DNA of 64,000 bases from Riemerella columbina (GTDB taxonomy: Bacteria; Bacteroidota; Bacteroidia; Flavobacteriales; Weeksellaceae): assembly GCF_030517065.1 (NCBI RefSeq), contig NZ_CP103950.1:124001-188000 (forward strand), read 5' to 3'. A model generated the notes under the pieces. The model had not been told where the DNA came from, made no database searches, and saw nothing but the letters and a program-made list of their open reading frames with translations. The first letter of the stretch is position 1. Every line of letters begins with the position of its first letter. Position numbers and translations under genes: made by a program. Of the stretch, positions 1 to 7,379 are shown piece by piece.

Positions 1-2119
1 CCGATGGGTTCGGTGGGATAGGTCCAGAAGTCGCCACATCTAAAGTTGGGATTTTCGTTTTGTTGATGATTTGCGACATTGGGATTTCGCCTGTTAAGAA
101 ATTGGAAATACCATATTGGTTATTGATTTTAAAGTCGCCGAAAATCTTAGGTTTTCTAAGGTCCATTCCTAATAAAATGGTCTTTCTGCCACTCAGCGCC
201 AGCACCGAAGCCAAGTTAATAGAGGAGTAAGTTTTCCCCTCACCACTGATGGAAGAGGTCACCAATATCACCTTGCCTTTGTCTTTTTGGGCATCATTAT
301 ATAAGAAGCTTAGGTTAGCTCTAATCCCTCTAAACGCTTCTGAAACTGAGGATTTAGGTTGTTCTATTACTGTAAGGTTATTATCATTGGTGTTTTTGCC
401 TACTACGCCCAATAATGGAATTTTAGTGGCAGACATCAGCTCTTTGATATTTCTAACTTTATTGTCTAAAAGTGTCCCAATGAGCAAAATCAAGAGCGGA
501 ATGGCGAGCAAAGTACTGGTAAGCGCTACGCCAAACATAGAGGTATTAGGACCAATAGGCCCCTGCCCTAAGTTTTTCGCCCAGTCTATCACGGTGATAT
601 CCGACTGACTAACCGCCAACCTCATCTCCGCTTTGGCTTGCTCTGCCAATAGCGTGTTATAAGTGGTTTCATTGATGGTATAACCCCGCTGAGCATCAAT
701 GAGTTTTTGTTGTTTGATTGGGAAAGTTTTTAGGTTTGAATCGTACTTGCTCAGCTCTTGGTTGATTTTGTTGATTTCATCTGCGTAGACATTGTAATAA
801 TTGCCCAAAGTCCCCGAAGATTTACCACGCGCCTCTCTAATCAACCTGTTGATTTCCTTCATCGGTTCAGATTGTGGCGTGTAGATGGTTTTCATCTCTT
901 CCCTTTTTTGCAAGAGAAGCTTAAGCTCCGATACGGAAGCCATAAAATTGCCATCTTCTACCCCTGCTGCATTGATGTTAATCATACTCTCTAAGTCTTT
1001 ATTCATAGAGGTTCTGATGTTGTTCAAGGCTGATATTTTGGTGAGTAAGTCGGCTTTTTGTTTTTCTAAATCTTTAATTTTTTCAAGGATGTTGCTCACA
1101 TCGCCATCCACTTCCACGATGTTTTCCTTCACCTTAACATCATTAAGGCTGGCAGAAGAAGAGTCTAACTTAACCTTAGCACTGTCCAAATTTCTTTTGA
1201 TAAAGGCAATGGTGTTTCGGTCTACCATTCCTTGGTCTTCTTTGCGCTTTTCTATAAGTTCCTTTATACTGTTGTTCAGGAAGTTAACCGTGGAATTAAG
1301 GTTGTAATCTCTTTTAGAAATGAGCATAATGGTGGGTAGATCTTTATCGAAACCAACCTCTAACTCTCTGACATTTTCTCTAACCGTCTGGTCTATGGTC
1401 TTTAGATTAACGATAACATTATCATAATCTAACGCTGGCTTTTGTGGATTTTTAACTAATCTGAATTTATAATAAGGAGATTCATACCATTCACCGAGTT
1501 TAATCTCCTTATTATTAAGATTCCCATTCTCTTGGATTAGATAAAAGCTCTCTGTTTTATAATTATAGAGTTTATTAGACAATCCTTGAGGGAAGATCAC
1601 CTCATAGGTATTTTCTTTTTTAGGGATAAATTTAATCGGTTGGTTAGTAGCCTGTAGGTGGGTTTTATCTATTTCTATGAAAAATGGAGAGTCTTCTCTA
1701 TCTATAAAAGTGCTTTTAAGTTTTCCCTCCGAGGAATAATCAATATAGAGCTGGAGTTTATGCGCTAAATATTCGTTATGGGTTCTCGATAAAATAAGTT
1801 TTCTTAGATATTGCCCTTGCTGATTGCCACTTTGCCCCCAAATAAAGTTAATAGATTGCTGGGTAGGCGCCAGATAATTCGCGGTATTACTAGATATACT
1901 TAAAGAAATATCTGATTTATAGATATATTGTACATAATATCTCTTGTAAATTATTGAAATAATAGAGCCTAAAATCCCTAATATAACAAACCAATACCAA
2001 TTTCTCAGCAATTTTTTGATAAAAAAGCCAATATCAAAAAAGTCAAATGAACCTACTCTATCCTGCTCTTTTGCTGGATTTTCTTTATTTTTAGCTGTGT
2101 TCGTTTTTTCTGGAATCAT
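1..2119 (-). CDS. Wzc-like polysaccharide biosynthesis tyrosine autokinase (3' end outside window)
   Basis: Chain-length regulator and BY-kinase of capsule/exopolysaccharide export in the inner membrane. Read on the minus strand from the ATG at 2119 (MIPEKTNTAKN), the frame stays open to base 1 (706 codons). A Wzz-type N-terminal membrane segment lies near residues 30-50 (NWYWFVILGILG) and a second near 527-550. Between them is a long coiled-coil periplasmic region. A P-loop SSISGEGKTYSS lies near residue 626 and the Walker A' ILLGMDLRKP near 650, the usual BY-kinase order. The C-terminal tyrosine cluster is beyond the window. It starts 6 bp after the Wza-like gene ends, so the two are co-transcribed. 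Family assignment is firm; phosphorylation is inferred. Confidence 0.93.
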   Translation of the reverse strand, partial: MIPEKTNTAKNKENPAKEQDRVGSFDFFDIGFFIKKLLRNWYWFVILGILGSIISIIYKRYYVQYIYKSDISLSISSNTANYLAPTQQSINFIWGQSGNQQGQYLRKLILSRTHNEYLAHKLQLYIDYSSEGKLKSTFIDREDSPFFIEIDKTHLQATNQPIKFIPKKENTYEVIFPQGLSNKLYNYKTESFYLIQENGNLNNKEIKLGEWYESPYYKFRLVKNPQKPALDYDNVIVNLKTIDQTVRENVRELEVGFDKDLPTIMLISKRDYNLNSTVNFLNNSIKELIEKRKEDQGMVDRNTIAFIKRNLDSAKVKLDSSSASLNDVKVKENIVEVDGDVSNILEKIKDLEKQKADLLTKISALNNIRTSMNKDLESMININAAGVEDGNFMASVSELKLLLQKREEMKTIYTPQSEPMKEINRLIREARGKSSGTLGNYYNVYADEINKINQELSKYDSNLKTFPIKQQKLIDAQRGYTINETTYNTLLAEQAKAEMRLAVSQSDITVIDWAKNLGQGPIGPNTSMFGVALTSTLLAIPLLILLIGTLLDNKVRNIKELMSATKIPLLGVVGKNTNDNNLTVIEQPKSSVSEAFRGIRANLSFLYNDAQKDKGKVILVTSSISGEGKTYSSINLASVLALSGRKTILLGMDLRKPKIFGDFKINNQYGISNFLTGEIPMSQIINKTKIPTLDVATSGPIPPNPS

Positions 2120-2125
2120 AATCGG

Positions 2126-3016
2126 TTAGAACTTTGTGATTAACAAATAAATAGAGAGCGCCGTGGTGATTAAAGAAACTCCTGTGGTGAGCGTTTGTAG
2201 AGGTTCTTTGCCAAAGCCATATAAGCTTTTAGAGCGGGTGTTGAGATAAATCATATCCCCATTTTGAAGCCAAAAATAAGGCGAGTTCATAATATCATCT
2301 CGGGTCAAGTCTAATTTAACCCGCTTGATGCCCTCTGGATATTTCCTTTGTAAAACAATATTTTTTTTGTCAATGGTTCTATTTAAACCTCCGTTTTGAG
2401 CCAAAGCTTCGGTGATACTGAGCATTGTGGTATAGGATTTTTTCTCTCCTGTTAAATCACTACCGCTTTCCACATCAGTTAATATATAATAAGTAATACC
2501 ATCTAAATTTAACCTCACTTGAGATTTTCCTTCTAAAAAGTTCTCATTGACACGCTCTTGGATGTCGGCTTCTATATCTTCTATGCGTCTGCCCTCTGCC
2601 CTAATTTCTCCAATACCAAAAATATCTATATTCCCTTTGGAGTTGATTCTTAGCCCATTAAAGTAAATTTGAGCATTACCACCTACGATTTTAACACCAG
2701 ATGTTGAAGCGTTATTATTACCCACTCCACTTGTCGCTGTATTACTGCCCGAAGTGCTCCCCCCATTATTACCTCCAGAAGTATTAAATACAGAGTAAAA
2801 CTGTGCTGCATCTCCTTTAGGCGTGGTAACAATATTGAGTTTAAACATATCACTTTTAGTAACATAGTAAACCTGATCACTGTATGGGATAAGCCCATCC
2901 TCATTAAGCTCTAAATGCTCATTTGTTTGTAGATAGCGTACATCTTTAGTGGTTAAGCACGAGGTACTTATTAAAGATAAGAGAATGATGGTTAGATATA
3001 ATTTCAAATTTTTCAT
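2126..3016 (-). CDS. Wza-like polysaccharide export lipoprotein
   Basis: Outer-membrane polysaccharide translocon component (Poly_export plus SLBB type). 296 aa. The N-terminus MKNLKLYLTIILLSLISTSC is a lipoprotein signal with lipobox STSC (Cys20). A Poly_export-like segment (DQVYYVTKSDMFKLNIVTT) follows, then a Gly/Ser/Asn/Thr-rich insert at about residues 80-107, then SLBB-like sequence. A hydrophobic stretch occupies the last 24 residues (SLITTALSIYLLITKF). Directly upstream of the Wzc-like kinase (6-bp gap), the standard wza-wzc pairing. A TAnnTTTG promoter element lies just ahead, so wza-wzc can be transcribed apart from the genes upstream. The low-complexity insert is unusual for the family. 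Confidence 0.9.
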   Translation of the reverse strand: MKNLKLYLTIILLSLISTSCLTTKDVRYLQTNEHLELNEDGLIPYSDQVYYVTKSDMFKLNIVTTPKGDAAQFYSVFNTSGGNNGGSTSGSNTATSGVGNNNASTSGVKIVGGNAQIYFNGLRINSKGNIDIFGIGEIRAEGRRIEDIEADIQERVNENFLEGKSQVRLNLDGITYYILTDVESGSDLTGEKKSYTTMLSITEALAQNGGLNRTIDKKNIVLQRKYPEGIKRVKLDLTRDDIMNSPYFWLQNGDMIYLNTRSKSLYGFGKEPLQTLTTGVSLITTALSIYLLITKF

Positions 3017-3030
3017 AAAAATTATTTTTG

Positions 3031-3038
3031 CAAAAATA
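3031..3038 (-). promoter_or_regulatory. -7 promoter element before the wza-like gene
   Basis: Minus-strand TATTTTTG, a match to the Bacteroidota -7 consensus TAnnTTTG, 15 bp before the ATG at 3016 and inside the 26-bp gap after the WecA-like gene. This suggests an internal promoter for the export pair. Confidence 0.5.
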
Positions 3039-3042
3039 CAGT

Positions 3043-4164
3043 TTATTTTTTTTGTTTAATCCTATTGAGTAAAAATGTCAAATAAACACCTAAAAAGCCC
3101 ATAGCTAAAACTATTGCAAATAGTAGATTAAGATTTAAATGCCTTAATAAATAAGTCACGCCAACAATAGCTAAATAATAGATAATAATATAAAAAGTGG
3201 CTCGTTTGTGGGTCAGTCCTAAATCTAAAACTTTATGGTGGATATGGTTTCTATCCGCCTCCATTGGCGATTTTTTATTGAGTAACCTAATGGTAATCAC
3301 ATTAAGGGTATCCACCATTGGCAGAATGAGAATCGCAAAGGCAATAATAGGCGCCGTTTGGAGGTGGTACAAGGGCATCGTCATATCTTTTCTATCCGTC
3401 TCAATAAAAAGATCAATGAAATAGATGGCAGTAAATGCCAATAAGAACCCGATAATCATAGAGCCTGTATCTCCCATAAAAATCTTTTTGCTCCGCCGTT
3501 TGGATAAATTATAGTATAAAAAACCCAGCAAAGCACCTATGATGATAAAACATAAAATCACCATCGGATAATTATACGGCCCTAACCTTAGATAACTCAC
3601 CCCAAATATCAAATTACAAATAATAGCATAGGAGCCAGAAAGCCCATCAATACCATCAATAAGGTTAAAGGCATTTACGATAATAATAAAAGTGACTACG
3701 CTAAAAACAACACTCAGAATATAATTTAGTTCATAAATACCGAAAAGCCCAAACAGGCTTCTAATCCTTACATCTGAGCCGATGACCATAATTATTGCTA
3801 CCAAAACTTGAGCAAAAAGTTTTTTATACGCCCGCATCACTACAATATCATCCATCACTCCTATATAGAGTAAAATCACTAAGGCAGGAAATAAAAATCG
3901 GTAGCGATCAAATAACTCATAAGAAAACATAGGCGTGCAGATCGCAAGGGCATAAAACAACGCGATACCACCTAGATTCGGTATTTTATGGATATGAGAA
4001 CTTCTAATTCCTGGCTCATCCATCAAGTTTTTTCTTTTAGAAATTTTTAAAATCACAGGAATCGTATAGAACGACAGCCCTAATGACAACAAAAATGCCG
4101 CCAGCAACTTGATGTAAAAAAAAGGAATCCCTAAATAATTATCCAAAAAATCTATATACTCCAT
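3043..4164 (-). CDS. WecA/MraY-family undecaprenyl-phosphate sugar-1-phosphate transferase
   Basis: Polytopic inner-membrane enzyme that starts polysaccharide repeat-unit synthesis by moving a sugar-1-phosphate (GlcNAc-1-P in WecA) from a UDP-sugar to undecaprenyl phosphate. 373 aa with about ten hydrophobic segments. Family motifs seen are GVMDDIVVMRAYKK (Mg-binding DD), NAFNLIDGIDGLSG, FMGDTGSM and the loop NHIHHKVLDLG. The last resembles the HIHH motif of the WecA branch rather than MraY, and the capsule context agrees. Gap of 9 bp to the EpsG-like gene upstream; same operon. The exact sugar is not determinable. Confidence 0.9.
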   Translation of the reverse strand: MEYIDFLDNYLGIPFFYIKLLAAFLLSLGLSFYTIPVILKISKRKNLMDEPGIRSSHIHKIPNLGGIALFYALAICTPMFSYELFDRYRFLFPALVILLYIGVMDDIVVMRAYKKLFAQVLVAIIMVIGSDVRIRSLFGLFGIYELNYILSVVFSVVTFIIIVNAFNLIDGIDGLSGSYAIICNLIFGVSYLRLGPYNYPMVILCFIIIGALLGFLYYNLSKRRSKKIFMGDTGSMIIGFLLAFTAIYFIDLFIETDRKDMTMPLYHLQTAPIIAFAILILPMVDTLNVITIRLLNKKSPMEADRNHIHHKVLDLGLTHKRATFYIIIYYLAIVGVTYLLRHLNLNLLFAIVLAMGFLGVYLTFLLNRIKQKK

Positions 4165-4173
4165 AATTTATTT

Positions 4174-5292
4174 TTACCAAAGATAATTCATATATCGTTC
4201 TGTTGTGTATCCTGCTCTACCCGCTTGCATACTAGCATACACAAAATAATAGAATATAACATAGCATATTAACACCATATGCAAATATTTTTTATGCCTC
4301 AAATTAACTACCGAAGCCACAATATTCGGTAAAACCATTACCATGTAAATCATATAGTTCATCGCTAATCTTGATGAAAAAATTGGGCTTCCTCTAAAGA
4401 TAAAATACAAACAGATACCAACCAATCCTATATTTCGCATATATTCATAATAAGGTATTTTAGCACAAGCCTCTTTATCATATGTAAGAAGAAAATAGGC
4501 ATACATCAAACTAATTAAATCCGTTAAGCCTATTTTACCTGTATCCGCTTCAATAGTCTGATATGCCGAAAATCCTTCATAAACTTCAGCTGGTGCCAAA
4601 GTATCAAAAATAGAAAAATACTGATAAATCTGGAATGGCGATAACAAAATACTAATAACTAAAACCAGAATTATTCTCGTTCTATTCATCGGTATAATAG
4701 CCAACCAATAAGCGAATACAAAAATAGCAGCAGATTTATGAAAACCCATAGCTAAATAAATCATCAGAAGAAACATAGGCAATTTCCTTTTTTTGATAAA
4801 ATAAAAAGAAAATATGAGAATCGCCATAGAGACCGCCTGCCTCATATGCCCACCATCTGCAGAAAAATATGAAGGAAATAGATAAAGTAGTATACTTAAA
4901 GAAGGATAAACCACCGCATTTTCAAAAGTGAAATATTTAGGAATTATTGAAAATATTGCAATAATCAATGTGAATATGAAAAACGGAAGTCCTAAATCAA
5001 AACAAACTTTACCTATTAAAACATAAAGCCACTCTACATCCAAATTCTCACTACCAAAAGCCGCTTTGTTAAATAAAGTAGAATAGGGCGTATTAATTCC
5101 AAAATATTCATACATTTTTACATATGGTCCATAATCTGCACCTACCCATTCTCTTAATCCCATCAAAAGAACCATCACTATGACTACCCACCATACCGAT
5201 TTATAATTCTTATAATGATTAACTTCCATAAAGCTAAAAAATATAAGAACCACCGTAAGTGCCGTAAACACAGGATGTAGAAATATAATCAT
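4174..5292 (-). CDS. EpsG-family membrane protein, probable polysaccharide polymerase
   Basis: 372 aa, roughly ten to twelve transmembrane segments. The N-terminal GLREWVGADYGPYVKMYEYF is typical of EpsG/O-antigen-polymerase-like proteins in Gram-negative capsule loci. Probably polymerises lipid-linked repeat units in the inner membrane. It lies between the GT2 gene and the WecA-like transferase with 9-bp gaps on both sides. The function is inferred from topology, the family motif and location; such polymerases diverge strongly. Confidence 0.8.
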   Translation of the reverse strand: MIIFLHPVFTALTVVLIFFSFMEVNHYKNYKSVWWVVIVMVLLMGLREWVGADYGPYVKMYEYFGINTPYSTLFNKAAFGSENLDVEWLYVLIGKVCFDLGLPFFIFTLIIAIFSIIPKYFTFENAVVYPSLSILLYLFPSYFSADGGHMRQAVSMAILIFSFYFIKKRKLPMFLLMIYLAMGFHKSAAIFVFAYWLAIIPMNRTRIILVLVISILLSPFQIYQYFSIFDTLAPAEVYEGFSAYQTIEADTGKIGLTDLISLMYAYFLLTYDKEACAKIPYYEYMRNIGLVGICLYFIFRGSPIFSSRLAMNYMIYMVMVLPNIVASVVNLRHKKYLHMVLICYVIFYYFVYASMQAGRAGYTTERYMNYLW

Positions 5293-5301
5293 ACGATGAA
5301 T

Positions 5302-6291
5302 TTACATAAGTTTTCTGCGCACGCCTTCTAATCCTGAAAAATATAGAAGATAGTACGCTTGCTTTTTAAATGGCAAAGATAAGAGATAATTTTCATCAAA
5401 ACGCCGATACTGCAAAATTTCTTTAACGGAAATTTCTCTTTCTTTAATGAATTCCTTTAACTTTGATGCCATTTTTTTATAAACACGCTCATCTTTCACA
5501 AATGCCAAATACGCCAAATAAGTATAAACGCCCTCCAAAATCTGAAAACCTTTTAATTCTTTTTTAAAGTTATGATAATCAGATTGTTCAAAAGCCAACT
5601 CCACAGATTTTACCGCATTTAGAATATCCAAACCTCGCTCGGTGTGGCTCTTCGTAATAGAGTCCGAACGCTCCAAATATTGATAATGATAAACAGGCGT
5701 TCGGGCAATGGTTTTACACTGCAACAACAGCTGCGGCACCAGCTCTATATCTTCAAAATGAATTCCTTTTTTAAAACGATGATTTTTAAACAAATCCCTA
5801 TGAAACAATTTGTTACACGCAAAATAACTCAAATCCGAGAAAACAGAAAAATGCGCTTTCAGCTCTATTTTTTCAGGCAAATGAGGCAGCTGCGTGAGCT
5901 TTTGGGTTACCTCTCCATGCTCATTCACTTTTTGGATATTACACACCACCATCTCTGCCGTGTGGCGCTTTGCCAGCGTGTACATTTCCTCAAACATCGT
6001 GGGCAGCACATAATCATCACTATCCACAAAACCGATAAACTCGCCATTGGCGTGGTCTAAACCATAATTTCGGGCATCGCTCAAACCACCATTGGGCTTG
6101 GCGAAAATTTTAATTTTTTCAGGATAACGGGCTTGGTAATCCTCCATAATTTGTTGAGAACGATCCTGACTGCCATCATTGATTACCAAAATTTCTATCG
6201 CCTCCAAAGTCTGTGCTACCAAGGCATCTAAGCACTTTGGTAGATAATTTTCCACATTGTAAACAGGAACGATAACGGATACTTTTTTCAT
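5302..6291 (-). CDS. GT2-family glycosyltransferase
   Basis: Cytoplasmic inverting glycosyltransferase, probably adding a sugar to the repeat unit. 329 aa from the chosen ATG at 6291 (MKKVSVIVPVYNVENYL). An upstream in-frame start would add 27 residues with no family similarity. The chosen ATG overlaps the previous gene's stop in an ATGA arrangement. GT-A motifs seen: VINDGSQDRS, NGGLSDARNYGL and the metal-binding GFVDSDDYVLP. The C-terminal part is helical and basic. Donor and acceptor sugars cannot be read from the sequence. Confidence 0.9.
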   Translation of the reverse strand: MKKVSVIVPVYNVENYLPKCLDALVAQTLEAIEILVINDGSQDRSQQIMEDYQARYPEKIKIFAKPNGGLSDARNYGLDHANGEFIGFVDSDDYVLPTMFEEMYTLAKRHTAEMVVCNIQKVNEHGEVTQKLTQLPHLPEKIELKAHFSVFSDLSYFACNKLFHRDLFKNHRFKKGIHFEDIELVPQLLLQCKTIARTPVYHYQYLERSDSITKSHTERGLDILNAVKSVELAFEQSDYHNFKKELKGFQILEGVYTYLAYLAFVKDERVYKKMASKLKEFIKEREISVKEILQYRRFDENYLLSLPFKKQAYYLLYFSGLEGVRRKLM

Positions 6292-7367
6292 CGATTTAAA
6301 AATTGAATTAACCGCTCTGCCCACACGCCTTCTTTCGCATTTTGATAATCTTGCGCCATACAAGGCAAACATTGATTAAGGTCTTCCGCCTCGCCAAAAT
6401 ACCACAATCCCGTGAACATCTCTCGTTTAAAATAGTAAGACACCTCGCCATCTAAAACCACAAAAGTTTCTATCTTTTTTTCCTTAGGATGGCTTTTTCT
6501 AATGCTCAAACCTTCAAAAAAATACCACAACAATTGGGCTAAAAGCTGTTGCTGCAAAGCATTTGCCGTATTAAAATCATAATTGAATAAACCCAACGCC
6601 TGCAAGCGCTCGCCCACGCCTATTTCCTTCATCAGCACGCAGATTTCTCTGGCATTCAAGCCGTTCGGTTGCGGATGTTTAGACAGCGGCGCACCCACAC
6701 TCTCCATAGCATCGGCGCTTAGGCTAACCATCTGCGCCCAGCGGAGGTAAGGTTCCGCCTGATGAGGTTGCCCCATCAGTTTAGAAAGCCCCACTGCTTC
6801 CGCCTCCAGATCTTGTAAAAGTTGGATAGAAGGTTTCTCGTTCAGATGCCGCTGATACGCCAAATGATAGTAGGTTTTCGGCGATTTTTTATGGGTTAAA
6901 ATTTGAGATAAAGCGTTGTATTCCGAGGTGGGGAGCTCCGCATTTCCCAAATGAATCTGAGCGTTGATTTGCGTATACACCTGCGGCGAGGTATAGCGTG
7001 CCAGCGCCTGATAAACCGCCACAGACATGTCCACGCCGCCGCCAATGACCACAGGAAGACTGCCTTCCTCCAAGCATTTGAGTACCAATTCTTCCACGGC
7101 ATAATGCGTGTCCTCCAAGGTTTTTCCTGAAATAACATCACCTAAATCCCCAATGTTCAGCATAATTTCATTTTGGGATAAATGATACAAATACCGCCGA
7201 ATTTGGCTAAAATCTTTGGGCATTTCATCGCCGCCGCAGCCCCTTTCATCAGAGCAAAAAATGAGCGTAACACCGTCTTTTTCAATCTCGTGAGACATAC
7301 GCTGTCCCAACTGCCACGGCGCCGTTGCGATAGCCTCTGGGCGGATGAGGAGGTCTTCTAAATTCAT
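6288..7367 (-). CDS. Arginase/formimidoylglutamase-fold protein with degenerate metal ligands
   Basis: 359 aa, ureohydrolase-like. The expected motif 1 (GGGHE/GGDHS) reads IGGGVDMSVAVY. Motif 2 (FDAHxDxR) reads QINAQIHLGNA. Motif 3 (SxDxDxxDP) reads SLSADAMESVGAP. Almost every Mn-binding Asp/His is therefore replaced, so catalysis as an arginase or HutG is doubtful. Such proteins are often annotated as arginase in flavobacteria. It lies 12 bp after topA on the same strand and overlaps the GT2 gene by 4 bp, so the three are probably co-transcribed. The role is unknown; a pseudoenzyme is my inference. Confidence 0.75.
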   Translation of the reverse strand: MNLEDLLIRPEAIATAPWQLGQRMSHEIEKDGVTLIFCSDERGCGGDEMPKDFSQIRRYLYHLSQNEIMLNIGDLGDVISGKTLEDTHYAVEELVLKCLEEGSLPVVIGGGVDMSVAVYQALARYTSPQVYTQINAQIHLGNAELPTSEYNALSQILTHKKSPKTYYHLAYQRHLNEKPSIQLLQDLEAEAVGLSKLMGQPHQAEPYLRWAQMVSLSADAMESVGAPLSKHPQPNGLNAREICVLMKEIGVGERLQALGLFNYDFNTANALQQQLLAQLLWYFFEGLSIRKSHPKEKKIETFVVLDGEVSYYFKREMFTGLWYFGEAEDLNQCLPCMAQDYQNAKEGVWAERLIQFLNR

Positions 7368-7379
7368 CGCTCTTTTGGG

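Noticed and set aside
249..1307. Plus-strand ORFs of 78-140 codons over the first 1.3 kb
   Set aside because: They are antisense to the Wzc-like kinase, whose minus-strand frame has clear P-loop motifs and runs off the window edge.
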